This document shows positions 47,211 to 59,655 of a DNA stretch of 64,000 nt, piece after piece (the stretch's first letter is position 1; the number at the start of each line of letters is the position of its first letter). Position numbers and translations under genes: made by a program. The stretch spans positions 682,001-746,000 of the forward strand of contig JAJJXM010000019.1 in NCBI GenBank assembly GCA_024516155.1, in the 5' to 3' direction. The stretch comes from Pyronema omphalodes. Its lineage: Eukaryota; Ascomycota; Pezizomycetes; Pezizales; Pyronemataceae. A model generated the notes under the pieces. It saw only the letters and a program-made list of their open reading frames with translations, did not search any database and was not told where the DNA came from.

Positions 47211-48630
47211 TTAGTTTTCAAAATAATAATAATATAAGAATAATAATAATTCAATCCTCAAATAAAGAATTTTCAGCAATTAATAACATACAGCAAACGC
47301 TAGTGATGAATTCAAATATATACTCACACAAGTAGCGATAATACATGTGGCGATTCTGTAATTCATAGTAAGTGGCTATCAGGTATTTCCTGACTCCACC
47401 TGCTTCAACTGATATATCATAGACATTCTTCACATAATTTACCAAATCTTAGAAAGGGTAACGAAGGCCAGAAAATTGACACAAGATAAGTTTCCCATCA
47501 ATCAATTGATTAAATTAACCACCATCCAGCAGAAGAAAACGATACAGCACAAGCTTTCATGGATCCATCGATTACTGTCCTCGTACAACACCACCAACAC
47601 GCCCACCAACATTTCTGCACAGGCTTAAATGTCCAGCCTTCTCATTCCTTAACTGAACTACTGATTTTATCCGGCGACTCTGTGACATGCTAAAGGTGAT
47701 TAAAGAACAACACTAAGAGACGTGGCATCTTTAGTGCCATAATGTATGATTGGCTTTTAGTGATGCGAATTTGCAACGCATGCTATAACTTTCCATGCGG
47801 TTCGCCGTAGTAGATATCCTGGTATTTTCAAGCGTTGATGGGTTTTGAAGAGTAAGAATTTATCAGCAGCCCAGTTCAAATCCAAGGATTAACATTCTAG
47901 ACTATTGAGAGAGAAGCACGTCGATACAAGGCACCGCAGGTAGATCCTATAAATCGTTGATCTTGAATTGAGACACTATAGAAATCATAGCAATTACGTG
48001 GGAGAATATGGTTTAATCCACCAGACCTTATACCATGGTATTGGTAAAATAATGCGGTCGGGCGTTGGCTTGCGAGTTTAAACGTGGCCTTCCGGAGGGG
48101 GATTGCTTTATAGCGACCATATAACCAAACTCAAATGTAGTGCATCAAGCCTCGCGTTATGAAATATTTCCATTTAATGCCAGATATGTGTATACCAGGA
48201 AAAACTGGTACCATTGAATTACGCCGCACAAGAATGCTCGATCAACTCTCTGGAATTCGATCGTGCTATGTTGCATGAACACGGAGAAATCGCAATTTGG
48301 TTCCGACGAAATAGCCAAGTATTTGTCCTCCATAGACCATAGATATGATGCAATTAGTTGTTCGGAATGACATCACAAGATTATGTTTATTACACACCAG
48401 TCAATAAACCCTCGCAAGCCCGTCATCAGATCAAAAATATGTAGGCTTGACCATTTCTGCATCTTTCCGGGAGTACGTTGGGCATCGACATGTATATAGG
48501 CAGATCCACTAAACGCAGTATTCGTCAAGAAATGTGCATTTTGCGTACTTATCCGACGTGTATGATAGCAAACTGCCCTCTAAGCTATAGCCAAATTAGA
48601 ATGGCTGTTGATGAACCGCATACCATACAA
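47211..48630. other. Spacer
   Basis: No gene recognised; AT-rich with an ataata-type stretch near 47220. Confidence 0.5.
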
Positions 48631-48642
48631 CGCGTCAAAGAC

Positions 48643-48866
48643 GCGGAGCGCACAGAACTCAGGGACATAACGACGAGAAGGACAGGAATGGAGTATGAAA
48701 GACAAGAGGGGGGCTACAACCCGACAAATGCCAGACCGCTCCGGGGCGTACCCGGTAACTGTTGACCTAACACCCTACAGTTAGCAATGTATTTTAACTA
48801 CATAGAGAGCTTCCGCCATAACCCTACGGTTAGATGCGTGTATGAAATAAAAGAAAAAAAAAAAAA
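48643..48866 (+). mobile_element. Short poly(A) retroposon with 12-bp target-site duplication
   Basis: 224 bp ending in a poly(A)-like tail (aaataaaag then 14 A), flanked by perfect cgcgtcaaagac copies at 48631-48642 and 48867-48878. It is homologous to the minus-strand copy at 61320-61560. In that copy the 5' part reads LKDIVARIQKWRTKDMRG, like the end of a LINE ORF2. It is therefore best seen as a 5'-truncated LINE insertion. Its 3' end (cataaccctacggttaga) also resembles the SINE at 6494-6803. Confidence 0.75.
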
Positions 48867-48878
48867 ACGCGTCAAAGA

Positions 48879-49721
48879 CTCGTACATGGGTGACGCGTGC
48901 ATCAGCTGTGAGGCTCTTAAGTGAATTTACTAGCGTGAACGTCCAGCCACATGCAAACCTCGGAATTGACCGGTTGATGTGGGCCCGGAAAATCCTCAAG
49001 CGCCACATCGGAACAATGCTACCTGTACCAATTTAAAGTGCGCCACGATGTGAAGGCTGGGTACATAACGTCGCCGAAGCGTCGCCTATGTGGGCTCATC
49101 TTGGAATGAAACTCTTCTAAATTTTCAACTCAGATCATCTGTGAAGATAATATGTGCTGTTTTCTTTTTTCAGAACTTGAAATGGTCTTCAAGTTCAAAT
49201 GTATTTCCTATTTACAGAATCCCGAGTCTTTTTCAAATGGCTTACTGTCATTGTAACTATAATAGTGTCATCCGAATAATTGACGTAAGAAGTACATACT
49301 CTATCAAGCACGTAATGCAAAACTAGGTTCTAAGCAATATAAAAAAGACGAATAGATTATCCTTTTGCCAGATCATCTATACAAAATCTTCAGCACATGA
49401 CATCTATGATATCGTTCCCGAGGTTCCCCACTTTCTTGGAATTTTGTACGAATCCACAACAAACAGGGAGCAGTCATTTAAGATTCATAACTTTAAAAAC
49501 AATCTTTACTTTTTCCGGCTATAATGCGTAGATCTATGCCTAATAAACCCTCTGCCTCTGCAACGGTAGTCAGTGTCCGAGACGGCCCAAGCCAACGGAT
49601 TCCGTCCTACCGGGATGCGTCGGCACCCGACACCTCCGACATAGGAGTATATCATCGCAAAATTACCAATATAATATGATTGTTCGTTTAGGCAGCAGGA
49701 TTCGAGAAATCAATAACAAAC
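48879..49721. other. Upstream region of the P450 gene
   Basis: Presumptive promoter region; no other gene recognised. Confidence 0.5.
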
Positions 49722-51508
49722 ATGTCGGTTGAACATATCGAAATCAATGGTCTAGTGGCGGCGTTGTTGAAGTTAGAGCCATGGCAGTTGGCGGCGCTTG
49801 GTGGACTATGTTTGATTGCTTATTGCGTCTATTACCATCAGTCGAAAAAGGTATAGCCCTGATTCAGAAGTGCGGGGACGGTTAGGGTAGGGTAGGGTAA
49901 AGGCTATGCTTATAATGTTTATGTCCAACGCAGATTAACTTACCTTCCGTCGGTATCAAGCCGGGAATCTTTGGTTCTTGGGAGGCCGCCATTAAATTTG
50001 TCCATAACCCGGACTCATTCATCAAAGAAGGCTACTACAAGGTAGTGTATGATTCTATGGTACTTGAAAAATTATACTGATAGCCATCGCAGTATGGAAA
50101 GAAGGGCCAGGCCTTCAAAATCGCAACGCCTGCTCGTTACATGGTGCTCTTCTCTGACCCGAAGATGATTAAGGAGCTAGCACAAATGGACGAAAGCATC
50201 ATGAGCTTCGCCAAAGCGGGTCAAGAGCGTCTTGCCTCCGAGTACACCCTCTCACGGGACCTTAACGCCCACCCTTATCACATCGAAATTATCCTCAAAA
50301 ACTTGACCAACCGGCTCAGCAGCATTCTACCCGAAGTTTTTGACGAGCTCATAGAATCCTTTGAAGACAATACGAATATTACCTCTGACTGGACCCCGGT
50401 CGATAACTTCTCCGTAATGTTGAAATGCATTTCTCGGACCACTAACCGTCTCTTTGTTGGGTTGCCACTATGCCGAAATGAAAACTATTTAAACCACAGT
50501 ATCGAGTTCGCGACAGCTGTTTCGAGAGGTGGTGCAACCATAGACATGTTCCCCTTCTTCATGAAACCGTTCGTTGCAAATTTCTTCGCAAACAGAGACA
50601 AAGCCCTAGCAAAAGTCATTACACATGTTGGTCCGCTTTTCATCGAGCGCCAGAAGAAAATGAAGGAACTTGGAGACGCATGGACGGATCGCCCTAATGA
50701 CGCGGTTCAGTGGATTTTAGAAGCTGCACCACCGGGAACAAGCCTCAAAAATATGTGTCTCCGTATCCTCTTCCTGAACTTTGCAGCAATTCACACGACC
50801 TCCTTCGCTGTCTCACAAGTGCTTTACGACCTTGCTGCACATCCGGAGTATCAAGAGCCCCTACGCCAGGAGATTGAAACTGTAGTAACAAAATTAGGTG
50901 GGTGGTCAAAGCAAGCATTGACGGCGATGAAGAAACTCGATTCCGTTCTCCGAGAGAGTCAGCGTACTTCCGGTGTAACTACATTAACTGGAATGAGGAA
51001 GGCGATGAAGAATCATACTTTCAGCGATGGAACTCGAGTTCCGAAGGGTACATGGGTGTTGGCTCCTACGTTGGCGATCCATGGAGATAAAGATATCTAT
51101 AAGGATGGGCTCAAATGGGAGGGTTTCAGGTTTTCCAAGATGAGGGAGCAACCTGAACAGAAGGCAAAATTGCAGATGGTATCGGGAAGTACAGAGTATC
51201 TGGCTTTTGGAACAGGAAAACATGCGTGGTAAGTTACGCCGATTTGGGTTTACTTTTGGCGGGGAGATTCCTATTGCAATGACTAATAATCAAACTATAG
51301 CCCAGGAAGGTTCTTTGCGGCCAACGAATTAAAGGTTTTGGTAGCTTATATTATCATCAACTATGAATTCAAGTTCGAGGATGGGAAGAGACCAGAGAAT
51401 AGGTATTATGCGTACTCATGTGTACCGGATTTGAAGGCGAAGATACTGTACCGTGAGCGGGCGGACAGGCATGAGAGTTTCGCCAATAGCTGCTTGCGTA
51501 GGGATTAA
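49722..51508 (+). CDS. Cytochrome P450 monooxygenase, ent-kaurene-oxidase-like group
   Basis: Model join(49722..49850,49934..50041,50093..51228,51301..51508), 526 aa. N-terminal ER anchor (WQLAALGGLCLIAYCVYY near 20-37), then a proline/glycine hinge (LPSVGIKPGIFGSW). The I-helix oxygen-binding segment NFAAIHTTS is at about 308-316, ExxR is ESQR at about 367-370, and the heme loop FGTGKHACPGR has its Cys ligand at about 458. That loop is split by the last intron, whose removal turns HAW into HACPGR. The FAAIHTTS helix and the C-terminal VAYIIINYEFKFEDG are typical of the fungal kaurene-oxidase-like families, many from terpenoid or indole-diterpene pathways. No terpene synthase, transferase or regulator lies beside it, so the substrate cannot be inferred. 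Confidence 0.92.
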
Positions 51509-51939
51509 GACATTAAAATGGGTTGAATGGAGTCCAAGAATGCCTATATCGTTAGTGTTTCAAAATGGAAGCCTGTGCACTCTAAAATCTGGGTATCTGA
51601 ATGATGCATCGTGAATCACTAGAAGGTTCGGGCTGATCTGAGTACACAGTTTCAGAGGTCTTTTACAAGACTATAATGCCTAATAAGCCAAGTTTATTCC
51701 TCGGAGAAACTATGGTAACGGCTTTCAGGTACAGTGGCCAACATCTCGTGTCGTGGGAGCTTGAACCACAAGTCGATTGCGCTGATAAGACCAATTTCAC
51801 ACGGGCGCGAGTTTCCGCCATGAACCGACAATGGCCACGTTCCCAATCATGAAAGTCAAAGTAATCAACAATCCATGATTGGAAGTTTTAAAATGATAAA
51901 TAACTGCTGCCAATTCTAGTAGTACTCTTACAATGGGTA
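51509..51939. other. Convergent 3' spacer
   Basis: No gene; between the P450 stop and the 3' end of the minus-strand gene. Confidence 0.5.
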
Positions 51940-52826
51940 TCAATGCCTTTCACCCTCATCACAAAACTCCTTTGGCAACGCCGGTCTTATCTTCTTCGGA
52001 CGTCGCTTTGTTACGGCAGGTAAGAAAATGTGTACATGTTCTGTCGTCCCTTCTCCTTGTGTACGAATAGTATAAGTGACAGTTTCCTCTCTATACCTCC
52101 ATTTTTCCTTAGGTAAAGCTTCTCGAGCTTCAGACGGCGAAGGTGCATGGATGTACGAATGATTCTGCTGCCCCGGTACCGTTGCTGGAGGCGTTTCCTT
52201 ACGGGGTGTCTCGGGACGAATCCTAAAAAAGACTGCTCATGAATATCCTTGTGGTCGCGGTCATGCATGCTCGGCATTGGCAGTAGCGATTCGTCATCTA
52301 GTGAAAAAGCAACTGACTTTCTCCGTCGCCGAAGTGTTGGTTGAGAATCCTCATCATCTTGGGACGTAACGGATTCGGCAACGCTTGTAGCCTCACTAGC
52401 ACTGCTACTATAGGGATATAATGAGTTTCCGGCACTTGCGTCCGGTGTTGGAAGGCCTGTAAATACGTTCGCATGTTTAGGGAGCTTGTCGTCGGTACCC
52501 CTCTCCTTCCCTCGTTTTCCTTTTTTTCCCTTCTCTCTGAAGTCATCTTCCCCATCCGAATTCCCTCCGGTTAATCGCCGCCACATACTCCGAGAGTGGC
52601 GCTCTTTCGGTACTCGTGGATCGAGATTAAAGACTTTTGCTACCCCGGAATTTGAGAGAATACCGTCGAAACCTGGGATGTGAATTGGTTCGAGTTCGGG
52701 TTCTGGAGGAGAAGGTTTAAAAATTGAGAGAAACTTGTCTTCGTAGGTCGAGGAAGCCATCGAAATCGCACGGGATATTGATTCGGCGGAGTTACTGGAC
52801 GATCCAGAAGGTGCCTCGGATGCCAT
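51940..52826 (-). CDS. Hypothetical Ser/Lys-rich protein, two-exon model
   Basis: Model complement(join(51940..52222,52318..52826)), 263 aa, unknown family. Read without splicing, the frame continues into an unlikely basic tail. With a 95-bp intron (GTCAGT donor, TTTTTTAG acceptor) it becomes KIRPETPRKETPPA and runs smoothly to VHIFLPAVTKRRPKKIRPAL and the stop. Features: Ser-rich start (MASEAPSGSSSNSAES), IHIPGFDGILSNSGVAKVFNL, a Lys-rich patch (EKGKKGKRGKERG) and RRRRKS, which could be nuclear localisation signals. It is mostly disordered. A single-base change in the T6 run would be another way to restore frame, so the intron is probable but not certain. Confidence 0.55.
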
Positions 52827-53476
52827 TGAGGATGGTGAAGAGTGATTGACTGCTGCAACAGAGTGGATAGTGTAAAACCTAGAACAAATGCTGCAATGGA
52901 TTAAGGATAAGATAGGCTTGCTTGATTGTGTGAGGTGGAGGATACAGTTGCTGTTAGGAGATAATGAAGATGGATGCTAGTTGGCAAAACAAAACATCTA
53001 TGTGCTCCATCTACTCCAGGCGCGGCACATATCAGTATGGTTGCCGACTAGACATTGTCCCAACCATTGGTTAGCCAAGCTTCCTATTCTAAGACTGTGC
53101 TTCCCAAATACAGTCCGCTCCGACCGCATTTTGTTGACCAATCATGGGTCAAGAAAAACTGGGAATCAATAAAAATGGCGCATGCTGGCATGCGTTTTTT
53201 TCTTTTTCTTTTATCTTTTTAAAATCGTGTAAACGGATTTGAGGAATATTTTGGTCACATACTACTGTTGAGAGAGTGATATAAATGAATTTGATTATCA
53301 AGACATGATGAAATACAGTCAAAACAAATACTTACAAAAACAGTAGGATAAAAGATAATTGCAAGACCATCCGTGTTAATATGTATCCCATCTTCCACAT
53401 ATTAACCAAAAATAATACCATATTCCAGTCAGTGCAACGCCCTTCAAATGAAAAGTCCTCCAGATGAGGCCCCTAT
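52827..53476. other. Upstream spacer
   Basis: No gene recognised. Confidence 0.5.
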
Positions 53477-54003
53477 CTACAAAATCCCAACCTTTCTCGC
53501 CTTCTTCTTCTCCATCATCTGCACTACTATCTTCGAAATACCATGTTCAAGACTAGCCTTAACTCGTTCCACATGTACATCTGTGGAGAATCTAAACCTC
53601 CTCGAGATTTTCCTGTTGACCTTTCCGAAATCCAAACCTTTGGTCTAGAATTCTCTTTCTTCTTCTTCTTCTTCGCCTCTGTATTTCCCTCCTGCTTTTC
53701 TTAAGTTGTCTAGCTAGCAGTTCCCTCGATCTTCTTTTGCTCGTCAGAGCTAGCAGGTTCAATGTTGTCTGGTTCTCCTTCTCATCTCTTCATGCTTTCA
53801 AAGGCTTTTAAATCCGTTCCTGGACTAATGAAGTCTCATCATCCGTAAATTGAATGGAGATACTTTTCTTGTCCGAGACACCAGGGACTTGGCCTTCTAG
53901 GACATGGGGACTTTCGTTTCATGAACATTGAAGCTAGGCGAGAAAACACCACGGCTCGTAGGTCTACTAGAGTTCCCCAAGAGCTTCAAGATGTCGGTGT
54001 GGA
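53477..54003 (-). pseudogene. Small heat-shock protein (Hsp20/Hsp30 type) pseudogene
   Basis: Pieces of an alpha-crystallin protein are legible on the minus strand in changing frames. They are RGVFSPSFNVHETK, HVLEGQVPGVSDKKSISIQF, a charged disordered insert (SSDEQKKIEG, then a lysine run), RPKVWISERSTG, and a final RRFRFSTDVHVERVKASLEHG ending KARKVGIL and TAG at 53477-53479. These follow the fungal Hsp30 order: N-terminal beta strand, VLEGELPGV, insertion loop, SER..GEF.R.F, VKASL.NGIL. At least three frameshifts and several stops break it, and the N-terminal start is not evident. It is a dead gene, probably long inactive. Confidence 0.7.
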
Positions 54004-54973
54004 ATGAAATAGTGAATGGTTGAATTAGAATTGTGGTTATTTCGTTGTTTTGACGTTTTAGTGTTGCACGGAGGTAAAGTGAGGTTTTGTAATCGAAGAT
54101 CAAGAGATGTAGGTAGAGTAGTTGAAAAGTATTGAGCTTACAATTATTCCTCTATATTTACGGTGTGATGTTTGTGCTGGTATTTCTCAGGAGTCAAGAA
54201 ACAACGGGGGTATTTATGTTTGCACTGGTGGAGTTACCGAGTCATTGGGAACTTGTGATATCACTCGTCGGCGGTCACCATAATGCCAAGACTACAGGGC
54301 TGGGGTTGCTGAAGTGGTAGATATTTTTCGGGACGATCGACTCACGAAAGCGATCTTGGAATACCTGGCTGCAACCCAGATTGGCAGGCGGTACGAATAG
54401 CAGCGCAAGAGATGGAAAGTACGCAAGTGTTTTTTATTTCTTTTGTGTTATCTGTATCTCTTTTTTTTTGCTTTTTTCACACGAGGGAGGACACGCATGG
54501 ACAAATTTGTTTTTTCTTTTGGAAGACGTTTGTTTCTTTTTCTTTCTCTGTTTTTTTCCTTACGAGATTGGTTTAGGGGTTGTGGAGAGTTAGACTTTGT
54601 TTCTTTTTGCGTGGGGACGTTTTTGGGGATAGGAGATTAGGGGGCCTCATTAGGAGGCTTCGGCCTCGAGGACAGGATTTGGACAGTGCCATAGTTTCCC
54701 GCATAGGCCTTAGAGGCCTCGAACGGTGTATGATTAAAATGTAAATGTAAATTGGGGTTGCTGAGAATTCGAGCATCAAGACGGGAGTGCACGCATTACC
54801 GGCAACGCGGACGAAGCTGTGAGATAGTGAATGACGTGAAATTATTCCTACAGCAATCTCGATACTTCTGGTTATTTAGGGATCCTATTAGCCACCCATG
54901 GACTACAGATTTTCCGCTCTATAGTGTGCAAAAGACTATACCTATCCCAAGTCTGAGGCGATACAGTACTGCC

Positions 54974-54994
54974 GGGGGGGGGGGGGGGGGGGGG
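54974..54994 (+). repeat. G21 homopolymer
   Basis: Twenty-one consecutive G, the longest of four such runs in the window. Confidence 0.95.
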
Positions 54995-55534
54995 TTGCGT
55001 TCCTATTTGGCTTCATGTGAGGATTGGAATCGGTGAACTCTGGGAACCTCGGATTATAATATTAGGAAGTTCATTTGGTGATGGTCATACTTCTTACGTC
55101 TATATATCGCTCAGAAAATTATTTCCTTCCAACACTGCAGATAACAACAACTAAAGATGCAAAGACGCTTCCATATACGTACCAAACAGCGAATAAAAAG
55201 CCCGAACGATCTACCCCCCAATAATGTCCCCCAATGGGAACATTATCGTAAAGAACTAATCACTACAATCTTCCTCAAGCTATATCACTCTAACTTTGAT
55301 GATTTTCTTTCTGTATCTGTATTCTTACAAATCACGATACAGGTATTCATATTTCAACATTTCACTATCGCAGCCTTGAACCCACAGAATTCTACCCACG
55401 TACTGATCTTGAATTACAATTTCTGATATCCAATAGCCTTTTGAAACTTCATAACGATAGAATTAAGCTTTGCGGTTTTTGTATTGCTAAAACAACGCTG
55501 TCGTGCGTCTATTGTACCATTAAGAGGGTTCGGT

Positions 55535-55790
55535 AAGTAAGGTTCGATATGTGGAAGTAGATTACTGGGAGTTAGATAAGTAGGGTTGGATGAGTAGGGT
55601 CTGGTGAGTAGAGTTCGGTCGGATACGTGGGCTTGCGTAAGTAGCGTTTAGGGTAGGTAGGCAGGGTAGGGTTATGTGAGTGATTAGGATTGCATGACTA
55701 GGGTCAAACGAGTAGGGCTGGTAATTAGGATAGATAAGTAGGGTTTGGAGTAGATAAGCAGGGTAGATAATCGTAAGTTGCAGTAGGCAA
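55535..55790 (+). repeat. Degenerate agtagggtt-type repeat array
   Basis: About 15 imperfect units built on gtaggg(t/c)t with a gataag or gatgag spacer, unit length roughly 13-20 bases. It resembles, but is not, the TTAGGG fungal telomere repeat. Confidence 0.6.
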
Positions 55791-56181
55791 GTGACAAGTC
55801 AAGTTAATACCCTCCATCTCTCCACACAACGTTTCAGAAATATCCAAAATTGAAATCATCAGTAGTAAACTTAAGGTACTATACTATACAAAGGTTGTCA
55901 TAACAGAAACTCCAAAAACAACAAAAGAGAAATATTAATTAACACCGTCATTCTATCGACCCAGTAGAATATAAAACGTGAACTCCTTGCAATTAATCCT
56001 TCCTGGTATGGTATTGCGGATGATTTATGTCGAAGATGAAGGTCAACTACCCACTTCTCTCTCTCTCTAATTCACACATCTCTTCCTCTCCCTCATCCCC
56101 CCTTTCCCCTCACACACTTCCCTCCTCACTTCTATAGTCCCGATAAACAATCCGAGACAAGGCCTTATCCCGCGCGCCTGT

Positions 56182-57955
56182 TTAAGCCATAACTCCCTGC
56201 TGAACATCCGGGTAAACCCTAACGATCTGATCCCATAGGTCCGGGTGATCATTTCTCAGCACCTCAGGATCATGAGCCATACAAGTAAAGATAGTCGCGA
56301 CGCCACTTTTGATTGGGACCAAGAAAATATTCGCAATCTGCAAACCAATAAGGAACGAGAAAGCCAACACAACCGGGGTAAACCCTCCATCACGATTATA
56401 AGCTGGGTTAGTGAATTGCAGGTAAAGGTATGACAAAAGTGCACACAAGTAACCAACAAAGACTGCTCCCATGGTAAGAACAGGGTCGACAAGACAGTCG
56501 TTCACTAATGCGTCCATTCCGCGGTCTTTCATTAGGTTGAAAGTAGCTTTGGCAGCGGTGACGTAGGAGTCACCGTACAATGCGATGTAGGAGTAGGCGT
56601 AGTGGTTGAAGTACTCCACGATCCACTGGAGACAGCCGAGAATACAGCCGACGACTGCGAATAGACAGCATCCGATGATGTTTCCGTCCATAGCCTCGCC
56701 TTGCTGAGCAATTGAAGCAGCCTGTCTCAAAAGTTGGATGATGGCAACCAATAAAGATCCAAAGCAGATGGAACCAAATGAAGTGGTCATGGCGCGCTTG
56801 AAGGCTCCGAGAGTCGGGTGCTTGGGTAGTCCAGTGCGGATACAGAAGTACCAGGATCCGTAAACTCCGGAGACAGAAACATGGAGGACGTTCTTGATGA
56901 CTTCGGAAAGCCAATAGAAGCCAAAGGTAACAAAGACAAGAATACCAATCAAAGCTCCGGAAGAACAGTTTCCACCCTTCACATTACATGCAGGGTTGTT
57001 GACCGAGGGTGAGAACTTGATGTAGACTGAGACGAAGGTTACAGCGAACCAGGCACCTGCAACAATAGCCGCCAAACCTCCCAGAGCGGAAACCCGGAAA
57101 ACATGCCCGAAGTTCTTGGAGATATCGATGGCGGTTTGCAACATTAAGACCGAGAACGGAATGCGGGACCGCCATGACCAGAAGCAGAAGGCGTAGAACA
57201 CAGAAAAAATTAGGAAGACGATCGCGGCGGAGTAGTATTTCCGGTAAAAGTAGTAGACGGCGGTTGCAAATCCGAGCACGACGCTATGGAAGGTTAGCCA
57301 TTTGTTGTTAAGAAGGATCAAAATTTCTTACTTGAGGATTCCGGTGATGTAAATCAACTTCTTAGTGAAGGTCCGTGCAATCCAAAAGTATATGGACGAC
57401 ACAACAAACGCTAGTGCAAGAATAAACGCGAATAGAATTACAGTGTTGGTTGATAGCTACACAAGTCAGCACCACCATTCAGTTGATTTTAGGAAAACTA
57501 CTCACCCCAAAATTATTCCTACCATCTTTGATTCCCTTTCCATTGGTTGGTGCTGTTGCACGGTAGCCATTGATTGAGATTCCGCTCACAACAATCAATC
57601 CAAAGAAACAAATCGAGAATAAAATAGCAGCCCAAAGATCCCGATATTTCGGCTTTGAGATCGCAAATTTCTCCTCAAACGTTTGATACGGTGGGGGTGG
57701 ATCTTGAACATGATCAAACTGCTGTTGTGGTGGCGGATGATTATAGTTCTGAGGTGGCGGCTGACTGTAATTCTGTGGAGGCGGTTGTGGCGGCGGTCCG
57801 TAGTTCATCGGTGGCTGTTGAGGGGGCATCTGGTATTGCTGCTGGCCATTGTACGGGTTGCCGTATTGTTGTGGTGGCGGTCCATACTGGTTTGGTGCTG
57901 GTGAGTAGCCTCCGTAGTGTTGATCCGGAGGCGGAGCGTAGTAGTTGTTGGCCAT
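56182..57955 (-). CDS. PNS1: Choline transporter-like plasma-membrane protein Pns1
   Basis: Model complement(join(56182..57283,57332..57456,57506..57955)), 558 aa. The N-terminal about 95 residues are a Tyr/Gln/Pro-rich cytosolic tail (repeats of PPPQNY) followed by YRDLWAAILFSICFFGLIVV, the first membrane segment. The rest has about ten hydrophobic helices and the CTL-family core: TASVYG-like VSGVYGSWYF, AFKRAMTTSFGSICFGSLLVA, CLQWIVEYFNHYAYSYIALYG, and a late FSFLIGLQIANIF helix. This matches fungal Pns1 (SLC44 family, 539 aa in budding yeast), whose substrate in fungi remains unproven. Both introns (49 and 48 bp) are among the shortest here and are needed to keep frame. The stop follows VYPDVQQGVMA. 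Confidence 0.95.
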
Positions 57956-59655
57956 GTGTTGATTTGGCGATGTACTCGTATCCTAACAAACGAAATTGGC
58001 GAAATCTCAAAGAACGAACGCGTCGCAGAAGTTGTGGAAGTGGAAGATCAGAGTAACGAAAGGGACAGGAGAAGTGGAGGGGAGATAGTGAACCTTATTT
58101 TCCCTCCCTGCTTCGATGCTAGACAGCTTGGAACGCATTGTGGATCAAATGGAGCTTAAGTTTTAGTTGTATGACGACAGCATATTTTAAACATCCCTGT
58201 TCACATCGCAGATCCACATCGCTACTGCCCGTTCTTCCCACAACGTGTACATATCACAAACGCTCTGGGAGGCCATGTGAAACAGTTGAATGCTCATACC
58301 CGTTCTTTATAAATTGAAACACAAAATCATTCAAAAATTGAATAGTAATACAAATACCAGCATTCCTGACAGCTTTGAAGTGTAGAATCAGTAGGATCAC
58401 AACCCCTTCAAGACGGAAAGCCCTGCCATGCCAAGACTCTGGGCAAGTCTGGGCGGATTCAGATGACGACGGCATCCGGGTTAAAACGTTCGAAATGGCT
58501 AGGCCTGTCTTTAGGACGTCGTCACCACAAATACGTCTGACCGCGATGTGTAAAGACAGGAAACTGGAATTTCTAAGTGCATTTTGACATTTGTCGTCGC
58601 AAAGAATGCGATGCAAAGGGGTTCACTGAATCCTGCAGCCGTGGAGCCTCGTCTATACATCGCCCCGTCAGTGCAGACAAGCTTTTCAGTGTTTCATGAT
58701 GGGGGCTTGGCACGTGCTTTCAAGATCCCAGCTTGAACATCGCCGACATGCTATACCAAGCCAAATCCATAGCGCTAGCGTTAACGTGGCTTAGCTTATA
58801 GCTAGATCCTCCGCGGCTTTGCCCAATGTCTTAGATCGAGCACATGGTTGCCACAGATCTGCCCTGAGGGCACATATATGTGAAGTTACGCAAGTGTAGC
58901 GTTTGAACCATCAAGAGTCGACAATACATCCGCTATTGCTATGGAGTTTTGTGCTTTGCTCACCAACGGTTATCCAAACGTCTACCCGGTCAATTGAGAA
59001 TTGCGAATTCACAGTAAAGTAGCAATTCAATTTGAAGAGTGGATTACAGGTGCGTGCGTACGCGGAGGCCCGGTCGACAACAGGGAGATTGTAGCACTGT
59101 ATGATATATAAGAAATTACTTGTCCGAGTCTCATAATTATTGGATTTACTGGCGAAAACAGGCTATGGTGGTGCAACGCTCTGTAGGCTACTAACTGTTC
59201 TGGGGTGATAAATTAAGCAACAACCGGCTGCTCGGGTATTTTGTATACCAAGGTAAGTGCGGCCCTCTACCACATGTACCCTTACACACCTAAGATTATC
59301 GCACCAATACCTCACATTGACAACTATGGTATACCCGAATTACAAATTCAATGCCATATCCAATAACTTGATCTCGGACCAGATAAATATTCCTCCCTCG
59401 AATCCGACTCAACAGTATACCCAAAGTCATTTCAAATTGAATGGCTTTAATTGCATTCATCCATTCTCCTTTATTCATGTTCGTCTAATTCTCACGTAGC
59501 CTCTCTCCCCCAGATCACATTGCACCGAAGGAAAAACTACCATTATATTTTAAATGAATGGAGGGCAGCTCCGAAGTAAATGTTTGGGGAATTTTGGAAG
59601 ATAAAACCTCAATAAATATCCAACGAATACCTCCTCATCAATTCATAAACCGCAA
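57956..59655. other. Upstream of PNS1 and spacer
   Basis: No convincing gene. Competing frames around 58254-58616 on both strands lack domains. Confidence 0.5.

Larger units (their letters stand above)
54004..56181. other. Gene-poor spacer with G21 run and degenerate repeats
   Basis: Holds an uninterrupted run of 21 G at 54974-54994. At about 55535-55790 there is a degenerate array of gtagggtt/agtaggg-like units. The 89-residue frame at 55157-55426 has a PQWEHYRKELIT segment faintly like a Clr5-type domain start, but it is too weak to call. Confidence 0.55.

Noticed and set aside
55157..55426. Possible Clr5-type domain start (PQWEHYRKELIT)
   Set aside because: The rest of the frame does not follow the domain and there is no neighbouring exon.
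49722..58000. A secondary-metabolite gene cluster around the P450
   Set aside because: Neighbours are an unknown disordered protein, a dead heat-shock gene and PNS1; no backbone synthase, transporter of the usual type or regulator is present.
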